A DNA stretch of 64,000 bases from positions 18,501 through 82,500 of the forward strand of contig CAUYUJ010014563.1 in NCBI GenBank assembly GCA_963575745.1, in the 5' to 3' direction. The stretch is from Prorocentrum cordatum. Taxonomy: Eukaryota > Sar > Dinophyceae > Prorocentrales > Prorocentraceae. How positions within the stretch are numbered: the stretch's first letter is position 1; every line of letters starts with the position of its first letter. The notes below the pieces were generated by a model. That model did not search any database and was not told where the DNA came from. It saw only the letters and a list, made by a program, of their open reading frames with translations. The translations under genes and the position numbers were made by a program. Positions 1 to 7,464 of this stretch are shown here, piece after piece.

Positions 1-95
1 CCCCGATGGAGGCTGCCGCTCGCGACCGTAAACGGTTGGAGAAAATCAAATGTGAACAATCTCTGGCCCTGTCGCACTTCTATAAGGCAACTTCT

Positions 96-461
96 TCATC
101 TTTTGATATGGCAAATGCTGAGCTTGGTTAACCTCCCAACGGGGCACTTTTTGCGAAGAAATTCCTCCGCTGCTTCACCAGGCGTTTGGGCTTCTTGGAA
201 GCCCGTAGTCGGTGCCAAAGTGGGACTGCGGGGCGACTGAGTCGCCAGCGTACTGGCATCACTGCCCGAGGCGGCTGAGCCGCTGGGCGCAGCGACTCCA
301 CTGGAAGCGGCTGGGCCGCTCATTTGCGCGGCGTGGCCCGGGACGGCTATGCCGCTCGAGGCCGAACCACTCCCCGAAACGGCTAAGCCGCTCGGTGCCT
401 TGGTAGGCGCTGCCTTTTGCAGTTCGTCCAGTGCCGCGCGCATATGCTCATCATTTTGCAC
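96..461 (-). CDS. Ala/Ser/Gly-rich ORF dense in hairpins, runs toward left edge
   Basis: The ORF has 121 residues. The start HMRAALDELQKAAPTKAPSG leads into a linker of repeated Ser-Gly-x-Ala units. Each such unit corresponds to one of five hairpin elements packed between 232 and 395. The last 25 residues (TPGEAAEEFLRKKCPVGRLT) look structured. The element continues past the window start. The function is unknown. Confidence 0.4.
   Translation of the reverse strand: MQNDEHMRAALDELQKAAPTKAPSGLAVSGSGSASSGIAVPGHAAQMSGPAASSGVAAPSGSAASGSDASTLATQSPRSPTLAPTTGFQEAQTPGEAAEEFLRKKCPVGRLTKLSICHIKR
232..246. repeat. Hairpin element, TGA loop
   Basis: The arms GGCGAC and GTCGCC pair over 6 bp around the loop TGA. 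The inner stem differs from the family core CGGC/GCCG, but both arms changed together. Confidence 0.65.
271..283. repeat. Hairpin element, core only
   Basis: GCGGC pairs with GCCGC around TGA (5 bp). The outer arm is weak. Confidence 0.6.
306..320. repeat. Hairpin element, 6-bp stem
   Basis: AGCGGC pairs with GCCGCT around the loop TGG. The coding strand reads Ser-Gly-Pro-Ala-Ala here. Confidence 0.65.
339..358. repeat. Hairpin element, weak outer arm
   Basis: The core CGGC-TAT-GCCG is at 344-354. Three outer pairs (one G-T) follow after a 2/1 internal loop. Confidence 0.5.
374..395. repeat. Hairpin element, full architecture
   Basis: The outer arms CCGA/TCGG, internal loop AA opposite C, inner CGGC/GCCG and loop TAA give 8 pairs with the family's asymmetric 2/1 internal loop. 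Confidence 0.75.
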
Positions 462-961
462 GCATTCACTAGCCGATCATAGGCGTTGCCCCTTCGGCGG
501 CATTCCCGGACAGAAAATCCCCCCGCGCGGCAAGAAGTAATTGTCGTCGCTCCAAAGAAAAAAGTCCTCATATGCCATTCCCTGCTTAAGAAAGTCAATA
601 AAAAACCAAACTGGCGAGTAATTAGCAAAGACGCGGGTATGTCGCCTACTGAGGAAGCCCAATTTTGCCAGTACATGACTAGCTCATTAATGGTCGCCTC
701 CCGCTCGGCATACCCGTCAGTTCTTGTCGCCCTTGCTACGTTGCCACTCCGTACGGCTGAGCCGCCGGACGGCTGGCAGAAAAATAACGCGGCCAGCTTG
801 GCGGTCTTGGTCATGTACACTGCACATAATTGGCCCGCACTCGCGCTCACACTTTGCCCACCTTTGGTTATTTTATATTCATGGTGGTTCGAAGCAAAGT
901 GAAAGATGTCTCCTGAGAAGTGCCGAAGCTGTCGGTAAAGGCTCACTCCGGCGAGGATCAT
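383..961 (-). CDS. Post-pol ORF, unknown
   Basis: This 192-residue ORF has a plausible globular stretch (HFSGDIFHFASNHHEYKITKG) before a hairpin at 748-769. After the hairpin the frame degenerates into basic residues. The overlapping frame 477-662 also looks protein-like (FANYSPVWFFIDFLKQGMAY, then EDFFLWSDDNYFLPRGG), so a frameshift probably occurs near 650. No family is recognised. Confidence 0.4.
   Translation of the reverse strand: MILAGVSLYRQLRHFSGDIFHFASNHHEYKITKGGQSVSASAGQLCAVYMTKTAKLAALFFCQPSGGSAVRSGNVARATRTDGYAEREATINELVMYWQNWASSVGDIPASLLITRQFGFLLTFLSREWHMRTFFFGATTITSCRAGGFSVRECRRRGNAYDRLVNACKMMSICARHWTNCKRQRLPRHRAA
748..769. repeat. Hairpin element, full architecture
   Basis: The outer arms are TCCG/CGGA, with internal loop TA opposite C, inner CGGC/GCCG and loop TGA. 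Confidence 0.75.
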
Positions 962-976
962 TATTCTTGGGAAAAG

Positions 977-1790
977 TCATACAGCTTTGTAGTGTTCGAT
1001 CCGACGGTTCATTCTGGCCCTAACAAGAGTGGCAACATCATCCCACATCGGGTTTATGCCAACTCCGTCCGTCTGCCAGCATTTGTGGTCCCCACCAACA
1101 TACATGATCTCTATCGCTCGGTCAGCAGCACGGCTCATCGCGTCATCCACCAGCTCAACCGCTGCCTCTACTAATATTATGAGGCTCCCTGCGAAAACTA
1201 ACGGGTTTTCCTGCCGTTTTGGCCCAGTGCCAACTCCGATCAATTCACTGGCGTCATCTACAATATCATTGAAGTTCCAAAAGGTGAAGCGTATCGGAGT
1301 GTGGATCCCCTTCTTAAAGCGCCCATGTTTACTCCACTGAAAGTTTGAAGAGGCCTCCCGAATGGCCGAGGCCAAGGCTCCACTCATGGAATTCTGCGAG
1401 CTTCCAAATACCTGCTCTCGCAGGTTGCACTCAGGAAAAAAGCTAGGTTTAATCTTCCCGGGCCCATCCTTGAATACAACTGTGGAGTCTGAAACAATAT
1501 GAACATAGTAAGACCAATAAGTATGCGGCCCACTATTCATCAAGCACAGTGGACGAAAGAAGTCAGTAACTGGTTTCCCTGTGTCCAACATGGCCGCGAG
1601 GTCCTCACCTATGAATGGGATCCACGAGTGTCCGTTCACTCTAGCGATTTGCGAGATAGCCTGGCACTTCTGAAGAAACGACAGTTTGACCGCCCAGGTC
1701 GACATCATCGGGTCCGTGATCTCCACATAAGAGAGAGCGTGATCCACCGCCGCTTTACTGTGGAAAATTGCCAACCTTTTCCTCCGGAAC
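977..1790 (-). CDS. Post-pol ORF, continuation after the insertion
   Basis: The open frame starts at 1852 inside the repeat block; coding sense begins near 1785. About 265 residues follow. Features are WAVKLSFLQKCQAISQIARV, then SWIPFIGEDLAAMLDTGKP, and a C-terminal part with LVFAGSLIILVEAAVELVDD and IEIMYVGGDHKCWQ. The alternating hydrophobic strands with FAGS and YVGG are faintly like an SGNH-hydrolase fold, but I would not assert that. It is most likely the same domain as the end of the 2876-3365 ORF. Confidence 0.45.
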
Positions 1791-2875
1791 CCGGGGGTCT
1801 CCCCCCCCCCCCTCCGAAAATCCCCCCCCTGCCGGAACCCCTCCCCCCCCACCCCCCCCCCCCCCCCCCCCCCCCCTCCCTCCCGGCAAAACCCCCCCCT
1901 CCCCTAACCCCCCCCCCCCCCCCCCTTCCTCCCCCTCGAAAGCCGGGGGGGGTCACTACCGGTTCGAACCCCCCCCCCCCCCCCCCCCCCCCACCTCCGG
2001 ATCCGGAAAACCGTGGGGGGTCACTACCGGTTGGAACCCCCCCCCCCCCTCTACTCACCGCCAGCAAACGACTCCCGGCCCCCACCGCCGTCCGCATCAC
2101 ATCCCCCACTGTTGTTCCCAGCACCACTGTCCTCACCACCACTGTCCCCACTGGTTCCACCACCGTCCCTATTGTCCCCACCAATGCCCCCACCACTGTC
2201 GCACTGTCCCCACTGTTCCCACAACTGTTCCCACCACGGTTCCACTCTCCCCACTGTCTCCACGGACCCAACCACTGCCTATCCCCATTGTCCCCACTGT
2301 CCCACTGACTCCTCCGCTGTCCCACTGAGCTGTCCCACTGTTTCCACCACTGTCCCCACTGTCCCCACCACTGTCCCCACTGTACCTCTGTCCCATTGTC
2401 CCACCGCCGTCCTCGCCACCGCCTTTACCAGTGTCTCCACCACCATTGTACCCTCCACTGTCCCAGTGTTTCCACCTCATTCCCACTGTCCCCACACCAC
2501 TGTCCCCACCACCACCGTTCCCACCACTGTCCACTGTCCCCCCTGTTCCCACCATTGTCCCCACCACTGTCCCCACCACTACCGTCCCCACCACTGTCCC
2601 ACTGTCCCCCCACTGTCCCCACCACTGTCCCGCTGTCCCCTCACCACTGTCCCCACCAACACCGTCCCCACCACTGTCCGCACCCCCACTCGGTTTTCGA
2701 GGGGGGGGGGGGGTTCGAACCGGTAGTGACCCCCCCCCCTTTTCATGATGAGCTGGGGGGGGGGGGGGGGGGGAGGGGTTCGAACCGGCAGTGACCCCCC
2801 CCGGTTTTCCGGAGGGGGGGGGGGGGGGGAGGGGTTCGAACCGTCAGTGACCCCCCCCGGTTTTCCGCCAGCAGC
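1785..2875. repeat. Composite poly-C/minisatellite insertion with inverted ends
   Basis: A block of about 1.09 kb interrupts an ORF of the retroelement. The left part (about 1800-2050) and right part (about 2700-2870) consist of long C or G runs separated by a short conserved unit containing TCACTACCGGTTCGAACC. The left copies (about 1945-1975, 2013-2040) run in the opposite direction to the right copies (about 2703-2735, 2770-2800, 2834-2866), so they form inverted ends. Between them (about 2085-2690) lies a minisatellite built from CCCCACCACTGTCCC-like units. The homopolymer lengths may be affected by assembly. Confidence 0.75.
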
Positions 2876-3365
2876 GGTAGAACACGCTCTTTCCCACATA
2901 AAGGTTGAGAATATCATTCGCCTTGACCTGCCACTCGGATGTAGGGGCCTTAGGATCAGTCGCAAAATTCCCCTGCGACCGAAGGTAGTCAAGGACGTTC
3001 CAGGGACCTCGCCCAATGTAGGGCGGGCCACCCGGCTCAGCATCGGCCTCGGGTGGACCCGATTCGGGCGGTCCATCCCCTCCACCACCTCCTGAGGAGG
3101 GATGAGAGGGTGGGCCATTTCCCGAAGAGGAACCACCTGGTCCAGGTGGAGCTCCACCACCGCCGGCTGAGCCGAGGGGTGAGCCACCACCTGTCCCACC
3201 GCCGGCTGCGCCGGGAGGGTCAGCCGGACCCGAGGCTGACTCGGCGCATGATCCGCTGGCAGCCTGCTGGCCGACTCCAGGGTTGCCCAAAGAGGGCTGA
3301 GTGACGGCTGAGGCTACCTGATGGCTTGCCGAAGCGACTGAGTCGTTCGGTGCCTCGTTTGTCAT
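2876..3365 (-). CDS. Post-pol Gly/Pro-rich ORF, cut by repeat insertion
   Basis: The ORF runs to 2844, but coding sense probably stops near 2876. It starts MTNEAPNDSVASASHQ and has a long Gly/Pro/Ser linker holding the hairpin at 3329-3350 and two weaker cores. It ends in a structured-looking piece (WQVKANDILNLYVGKSVFYRCW). The reading is interrupted there by the poly-C and minisatellite block, and the continuation appears on the other side at about 1785 (LAIFHSKAAVDHALSYVEIT). The unknown domain was therefore split by an insertion. Confidence 0.5.
3164..3213. repeat. Two hairpin cores with decayed outer arms
   Basis: CGGC-TGA-GCCG is at 3164-3174 and CGGC-TGC-GCCG at 3203-3213. The outer arms pair poorly, so these may be old copies. 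Confidence 0.5.
3329..3350. repeat. Hairpin element with compensated inner stem
   Basis: The outer arms are CCGA/TCGG, with internal loop AG opposite T, inner CGAC/GTCG and loop TGA. Both sides of the inner stem differ from the family core and still pair. Confidence 0.75.
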
Positions 3366-3967
3366 CCGCGACCTCTTCGGTGGCGACTGCGCTTTGGCCT
3401 CAGGATCGAGGCCGTCCTTGGCAAACCACTCATCCAGGTTTGGCGGCCGATTCCATGGTCGTTGCTCTTTGCGCCAATGTATCGCCTGCTAAGGGGCGGC
3501 ATCAAATAGTTGGTTCTTGCTGTAGTGGTGAGAGCCTCCTCGACAACATGCACTGGCGTGTGATACAAGCCTTTGACCACAGGAAGGGCAAACATTGTTT
3601 CCCAACCATCCCCGGCGGCTGTGCCACGGGGGGGCTCTCGGGGAGAAGGGCCCCATATGTTCAGCCACACCTCGGGGGATCCTTCTGTCCAGTGGTCTAT
3701 CACTGGGACACTCCCAAAATCTCCATATATTGTCTTACACCGTACGGCTGGGCCGACGGTGGGACCAATGACCTCTCCTTTCTCGAGGGTTCGAACAGCG
3801 CGACGTGCTTTCCCTGGTGGGTTCGCATGCAACTTGCAGACCAATCTCGTCTTTTCATCAGGGTACGTCTGAAAGAATGTACCCACGGGGATGTGATCCA
3901 GACTAGGGGAGCACAATCGAAACGGCATGTTGCCTTTCGTTCGAACGTTGTCCAGTGCACTATCCAC
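3362..3967 (-). CDS. Post-pol ORF of unknown function
   Basis: The ORF has 201 residues and overlaps the previous one by a few bases in another frame. It begins MDSALDNVRTKGN and has ordinary globular composition to about residue 130 (VGTFFQTYPDEKTRLVCKLH, IYGDFGSVPVIDHWTEGSPEV), then drifts into Arg/Ser-rich sequence. One hairpin lies at 3738-3761. I cannot assign a family. The shared reading direction and tight spacing argue that it was part of the same long polyprotein. Confidence 0.45.
   Translation of the reverse strand: MDSALDNVRTKGNMPFRLCSPSLDHIPVGTFFQTYPDEKTRLVCKLHANPPGKARRAVRTLEKGEVIGPTVGPAVRCKTIYGDFGSVPVIDHWTEGSPEVWLNIWGPSPREPPRGTAAGDGWETMFALPVVKGLYHTPVHVVEEALTTTARTNYLMPPLSRRYIGAKSNDHGIGRQTWMSGLPRTASILRPKRSRHRRGRG
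3738..3761. repeat. Hairpin element, full architecture
   Basis: The outer arms are CACCG/CGGTG (5 bp), with internal loop TA opposite A, inner CGGC/GCCG and loop TGG. Confidence 0.75.
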
Positions 3968-4790
3968 GGACCCTGCGAGACCTGAGAATACAGACGTTGA
4001 AAATCGTCTGCGATGTGGCGTCCAGGTCAGCCTCTAGCGCGGTCACGACTTGGTCGTTCCGCATATACAATACGTCATGCCTCCACATCGTGAAGCGCCA
4101 ACTCCATCCCCGCTTGTGTCCAAACTTGACGGTCCTGGTGTGATCCAATCTAGACCACTCTCTCTTTTTGTCGGGAAAGCATCGGAATGTTGGTCTCTCT
4201 TTTCTGGAATCAATGTCTCCTGGACCGGAGGTGGCCGCTTTCTTGGCAGGCTGACTGTCCTGGATAGCTGTTTCGGCTGCCCTTTTGCGAGCAACTATCT
4301 CTTCTCCGAGAATTTCTGCACCAGCCTCCATCTCGATGTCTTCATCCATCACGACATCGCTCGGGCTAAATGGTTTAGCCTCGTCCCCAGCCGGCTGAGC
4401 CGGTGGGGGAGCTTCCTCGCTCGGCTGCGCCGGTGGGGTAGCCTTTCGAATTGTATCGGGAGGAGCGTTCTCTTTGGGCTCAGTCCCGGGCTTTCCCGCC
4501 TCAAACAAGTCGGGAAGGAGTTCGTCTATGATATCGTCTGAGCAGATCGAAACAGCGTCCTCCCCCGGCGGCTTACCCACTGGGCCCCCCAACGGTCGAC
4601 ACATGGGTTTGGTCGATGCTCTCTCGGGCGCGCGGGGGCCGCGGCAAGCAAGGTTCGCGCAGTCACCGCAAGGCGACCGCGCGATCCGAGGGGGGGCCGG
4701 CCGCAGGGCAGCCCGCGCAAGCTCTAGAGACGAAACGGCAGCGGCGCAAACGTGATCTGAGGAAAGGATAAGACGACGACGAGACGACAC
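3960..4790 (-). CDS. Post-pol ORF, acidic linker plus W-rich domain
   Basis: This 276-residue ORF is downstream of the pol domains. Residues about 80-200 are an acidic Pro/Ala/Glu-rich linker with hairpins at 4385-4408 and 4422-4432. Residues about 200-265 are better structured in appearance (FRCFPDKKREWSRLDHTRTV, then KRGWSWRFTMWRHDVLYM). I do not recognise the family. It sits after the element's polymerase, where most copia elements have only an LTR, so it is either an extra C-terminal part of the polyprotein or a second gene. The first 60 residues are probably not native. Confidence 0.5.
   Translation of the reverse strand: MSSRRRLILSSDHVCAAAVSSLELARAALRPAPPRIARSPCGDCANLACRGPRAPERASTKPMCRPLGGPVGKPPGEDAVSICSDDIIDELLPDLFEAGKPGTEPKENAPPDTIRKATPPAQPSEEAPPPAQPAGDEAKPFSPSDVVMDEDIEMEAGAEILGEEIVARKRAAETAIQDSQPAKKAATSGPGDIDSRKERPTFRCFPDKKREWSRLDHTRTVKFGHKRGWSWRFTMWRHDVLYMRNDQVVTALEADLDATSQTIFNVCILRSRRVRG
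4385..4408. repeat. Hairpin element, full architecture
   Basis: The outer arms are CCCCA/TGGGG (5 bp), with internal loop GC opposite G, inner CGGC/GCCG and loop TGA. The coding strand reads Pro-Ala-Gln-Pro-Ala. Confidence 0.75.
4422..4432. repeat. Hairpin core
   Basis: CGGC-TGC-GCCG lies 27 bases after the previous element. The outer arms are not convincing. Confidence 0.5.
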
Positions 4791-5698
4791 AACTCTCTCT
4801 CTCTCTCTCTCTCTGCGGCTCGAGCAAGAACAATATGGACTTGTCTGGCAAAAGCATCCGTGTAATCTTCTGCCATCTTACACTCGCGTCCTCTAGCCTC
4901 AACATGCCCGTGCGCGCCGTCACATCTACGCTCAAGTCCCTTTGCAACATCGGAGGAGGTAGAAGCTATCGTCCAGGGCTTTTTCATGAAATTACCCTTG
5001 CTATCCTTCAGTCCGTACGCACATCCATGCAACGCCGTCTTGACGAACTCGAACTCTCTCCTAAATTCTTTCGCCTGAAGGTCCCTCCAGTAGTTACACT
5101 GGGTCGGCCATTCGATGCAAACGATGCCCCCCGTTTCGTGCACAGCACGGGCAATCTCACGGAAATTCCAAAACAGGTATCTGAAGTCTGTCCTGATACC
5201 ACGAAGCCTACGCATCGCTTTATGGTTCCCGGTACAACAAAAAAAACATGTGCTTCGTTTGCACATTGCGAGGGGGAACCTCCCGTGCAGGGCATAGAGC
5301 CCCACAACGTAATGCGTTTTCCTTTGAACATTTTTAATATCATTCAAAGCCAACCTACGTCCCTCATCATTCCTCATGTCTTCGGTCTCGGTGTATCGAA
5401 TCACTTTACACGAGTTGTCAATGAAATTATTCTGATTTGCTATCCTGCTCTGAGGGCCACAACAATATTCTACCAAGAGTCTTTCCCCGGTCCACTGTGG
5501 CCGGGGCGCAATCTTCTCGGATCCAGAACTCTGTATATCCAGTCCATATGCTAGGACAATAGTCACCATCGCTGGAATCGCCATTCGAAATATGTTCAAA
5601 TTGGTGATGGTATTTGTTATCTTCATCGCGCCAATTATCTGCACGGTCAACCGTCCAACCCTGTTGGGTGTTAATGGCATAAGTACGACGCCTATCAT
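4724..5698 (-). CDS. Methyltransferase-like module of the retroelement
   Basis: This 324-residue ORF lies directly after RNase H. Residues 76-86 read VEYCCGPQSRI, resembling a nucleotide-binding first motif of class I methyltransferases. Residues 98-108 (KVIRYTETEDM) could be the acidic second strand, and 190-204 read GGIVCIEWPTQCNYW. A Pro-Cys motif (SMPCTGGSPSQ) sits in another frame at about 5275-5300, bounded by two compensating frameshifts. Further on come KPWTIAST and CDGAHGH. The order resembles a cytosine-5 methyltransferase-like Rossmann fold, but the residues are not canonical. The last ~35 residues read through a (CT) microsatellite and are probably not native. The function is inference; the module looks disrupted in this copy. 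Confidence 0.5.
   Translation of the reverse strand: MIGVVLMPLTPNRVGRLTVQIIGAMKITNTITNLNIFRMAIPAMVTIVLAYGLDIQSSGSEKIAPRPQWTGERLLVEYCCGPQSRIANQNNFIDNSCKVIRYTETEDMRNDEGRRLALNDIKNVQRKTHYVVGLYALHGRFPLAMCKRSTCFFCCTGNHKAMRRLRGIRTDFRYLFWNFREIARAVHETGGIVCIEWPTQCNYWRDLQAKEFRREFEFVKTALHGCAYGLKDSKGNFMKKPWTIASTSSDVAKGLERRCDGAHGHVEARGRECKMAEDYTDAFARQVHIVLARAAERERERELCRLVVVLSFPQITFAPLPFRL
4791..4815. repeat. (CT)n microsatellite
   Basis: A CT run of about 12 units lies between the methyltransferase-like module and the next ORF. In the minus reading it produces an Arg-Glu run, which suggests that the ORF end there is read-through rather than real protein. Confidence 0.85.
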
Positions 5699-7064
5699 CT
5701 AACCTTTCCGGGTCGATGGGACAGTCACTGGTTACTGGCATAAACGTAACAAGTCTCGGAATGAAATGCCAGCGCTTCAAATTCTGTCCTTGTTGTGTCC
5801 ACGTATCCTTTCTGTCCAGGAAACTGGCAACAGCAGCAGGAGGAAGATGAGGAAGGAGAAGGTTGTGGCCAGGTATTTCTTCCATGTCCCTGGCTGGCTC
5901 ATTACTCGAATATCCTTCGCATAATTCTTTTGGCAAGATTGATGTATCTGACTCAGTTCCGCTGTCGGTCATGTCAAACATTGCTTTCATCTCACTATTG
6001 AAGCTTTTCTTAATTATTTCCTCCATCGCTCTGGTTTTCTCGGAGTTTCTGCTGAAACCTCCTTCGGTCATTGTAAGAGTAATTGCACCTGCTTCCACGG
6101 CTTGGCCGGGCGCATTCGCAACCGCAGCTTTGCTGGGAGCGCGTGCCACCGCGGCTTTGCCGGGGGCGGCCTCAGGCGCCGCTGGGACATTTATTGGTTT
6201 TGGTGTATGCACAACGGGCTTGCCCTTATTGGGGCGCTTCTTCTTTTTGTTCATCTTTTTGCTGGGTACAACAGCTCCTCTCCGCAAGGCCGAACTAGGA
6301 CCTAAGCGGGGCTTCAGAAGCCCCCCGGGTTTCAGGGGAAGTCCGTCTGAAAACATCGACTCTAAAAAGTCCTGGTACCGCTTGGCGGCCCAGAATTTGG
6401 GAGTTACATTGTCGACGAGGCAACAAACTTTAACCCAAGCCAAAGGGTCTGTGAACCTCTTCGCCCCAATGTCTGCAGCTTCATTTTGGGCCCTTTCATA
6501 CTGGAGCACAACAATACCTCGAGAGAATTGTTCGGACACAGCAGCAGCATCAATCCGATGTGTTCTCGGTCGGTCCATGAGCTTCATTGACCCGCCCGCT
6601 TTGATGACTCTACACACTGCCTGGTTATTCTCTAAGAACAAGCATCGTACCCGTCTGTCAAGCAGTATTTCCCATGGCGGTAGCGCTGCAAGCAGCTCTT
6701 TTCGCAAAGCAAGGTCAGCAGCCACAATCTCTGCCTCAAGTGTGCTGTGGGAAACGCAAGTCTGTCGTTGCGATCCCATGGACTGTCCAGCTCTAGTGCA
6801 TGGGCCCCATATTGCTTGAAAACTAGCACTCGTGCTCCGATGCGTTCGAATGTCACTTGCTAGGTCTGCGTCAGAGTATTGCTTCAACAAGACATCCTCC
6901 ATTTTGTCACCTACCCACGAAGACATACGGTAGTGAGAGGTACATTTTAGATAACAGATGAGGCGGAAAAACATCCATGTCTTGTTGCTCTGGCCATTTG
7001 GTGATACAACTGGCTGTTTGACACACCGCACGGGGCAAGTCACATCTAGCCATTCTTGCACCAT
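5427..7064 (-). CDS. Copia-type RNase H with long C-terminal tail
   Basis: The ORF has 545 residues. Residues about 60-215 are the RNase H domain: YSDADLASD (63-71, catalytic Asp region), STLEAEIVAADLALRKE (Glu at 110), LENNQAV (144-150), RTHRIDA and EAADIGAKRF. The position after LE in LENNQ is usually Asp in this family (LEDNQ), so one catalytic residue appears changed to Asn. The domain would remove RNA from the RNA-DNA hybrid. Residues 225-330 are a Lys/Pro/Ala-rich tail containing three Ala-Pro-rich repeats of about 8-9 residues. The remainder is an acidic region that runs into the methyltransferase-like module. Confidence 0.82.
   Translation of the reverse strand: MVQEWLDVTCPVRCVKQPVVSPNGQSNKTWMFFRLICYLKCTSHYRMSSWVGDKMEDVLLKQYSDADLASDIRTHRSTSASFQAIWGPCTRAGQSMGSQRQTCVSHSTLEAEIVAADLALRKELLAALPPWEILLDRRVRCLFLENNQAVCRVIKAGGSMKLMDRPRTHRIDAAAVSEQFSRGIVVLQYERAQNEAADIGAKRFTDPLAWVKVCCLVDNVTPKFWAAKRYQDFLESMFSDGLPLKPGGLLKPRLGPSSALRRGAVVPSKKMNKKKKRPNKGKPVVHTPKPINVPAAPEAAPGKAAVARAPSKAAVANAPGQAVEAGAITLTMTEGGFSRNSEKTRAMEEIIKKSFNSEMKAMFDMTDSGTESDTSILPKELCEGYSSNEPARDMEEIPGHNLLLPHLPPAAVASFLDRKDTWTQQGQNLKRWHFIPRLVTFMPVTSDCPIDPERLDDRRRTYAINTQQGWTVDRADNWRDEDNKYHHQFEHISNGDSSDGDYCPSIWTGYTEFWIREDCAPATVDRGKTLGRILLWPSEQDSKSE
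6098..6162. repeat. Two hairpin cores in an Ala-Pro repeat
   Basis: CGGC-TTG-GCCG is at 6098-6108 and CGGC-TTT-GCCG at 6152-6162. They coincide with a short Ala-Pro peptide repeat in the RNase H tail, so here the core may be a by-product of that repeat. Confidence 0.4.
6308..6324. repeat. Unrelated hairpin in RNase H tail
   Basis: GGGGCTT pairs with AAGCCCC around CAG. The loop and core differ from the main family. Confidence 0.5.
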
Positions 7065-7464
7065 TGCGTATCTTCATCGAGACTTTCGCCGCAATGGGCT
7101 GAAGCACTCCCGACTGCGTCGGTGGCTCTGGGTCAATGGGGCTCGCCGCTGCGGCATCAAGGCCAAGAACTTCTGCTTTCTGATCATGAGGCCCCGCGTC
7201 AACTTTGACTTGTAACGCTGATGCTATGGCCTCCTCTGCCGGAGAGTAAACTTCGCCTCTGGGGCCACCCTGGCCATCCTCGAGGTCAATTAGTTCTGGG
7301 CCACATGGTGTACCTGCAGCGGGACAAGTAGCTGGATCAGTGTCCGTTAGTTGAGCATATAACGTAACACAGGAATCAAAGAATTCTGTCATGTCATACT
7401 CTATGACCACGATGCCAACGCGAACAACACTGATGATATCGCAGTTGAAGGGGGACATGAACAC
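6907..7464 (-). CDS. RT-RNase H connection segment
   Basis: This 185-residue ORF links the RT and RNase H regions. The first half is an acidic linker. The second half (VLQPIAAKVSMKIRNGARMARCDLPRAVCQTASCITKW) resembles the connection segment before copia RNase H, where the polymerase end reads as a series of small-residue helices. It runs into the next ORF with a frameshift near 7.0 kb: the same peptide context (PEQQDMDVF, then RLICYLKCTSHYRMSSW) continues there. There are no catalytic residues of its own. Confidence 0.6.
   Translation of the reverse strand: MFMSPFNCDIISVVRVGIVVIEYDMTEFFDSCVTLYAQLTDTDPATCPAAGTPCGPELIDLEDGQGGPRGEVYSPAEEAIASALQVKVDAGPHDQKAEVLGLDAAAASPIDPEPPTQSGVLQPIAAKVSMKIRNGARMARCDLPRAVCQTASCITKWPEQQDMDVFPPHLLSKMYLSLPYVFVGR

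Noticed and set aside
1499-2794. Pro- and Thr-rich ORFs on both strands
   Set aside because: They read through C homopolymers and the CCCCACTG minisatellite.
1945-2866. tRNA genes, because of GGTTCGAA words
   Set aside because: No acceptor stem, D arm or anticodon arm can be drawn around any of them.
6098-6162. Full hairpin elements in the RNase H tail
   Set aside because: The cores match but the outer arms do not pair, and an Ala-Pro peptide repeat explains them. They are kept only as weak members.
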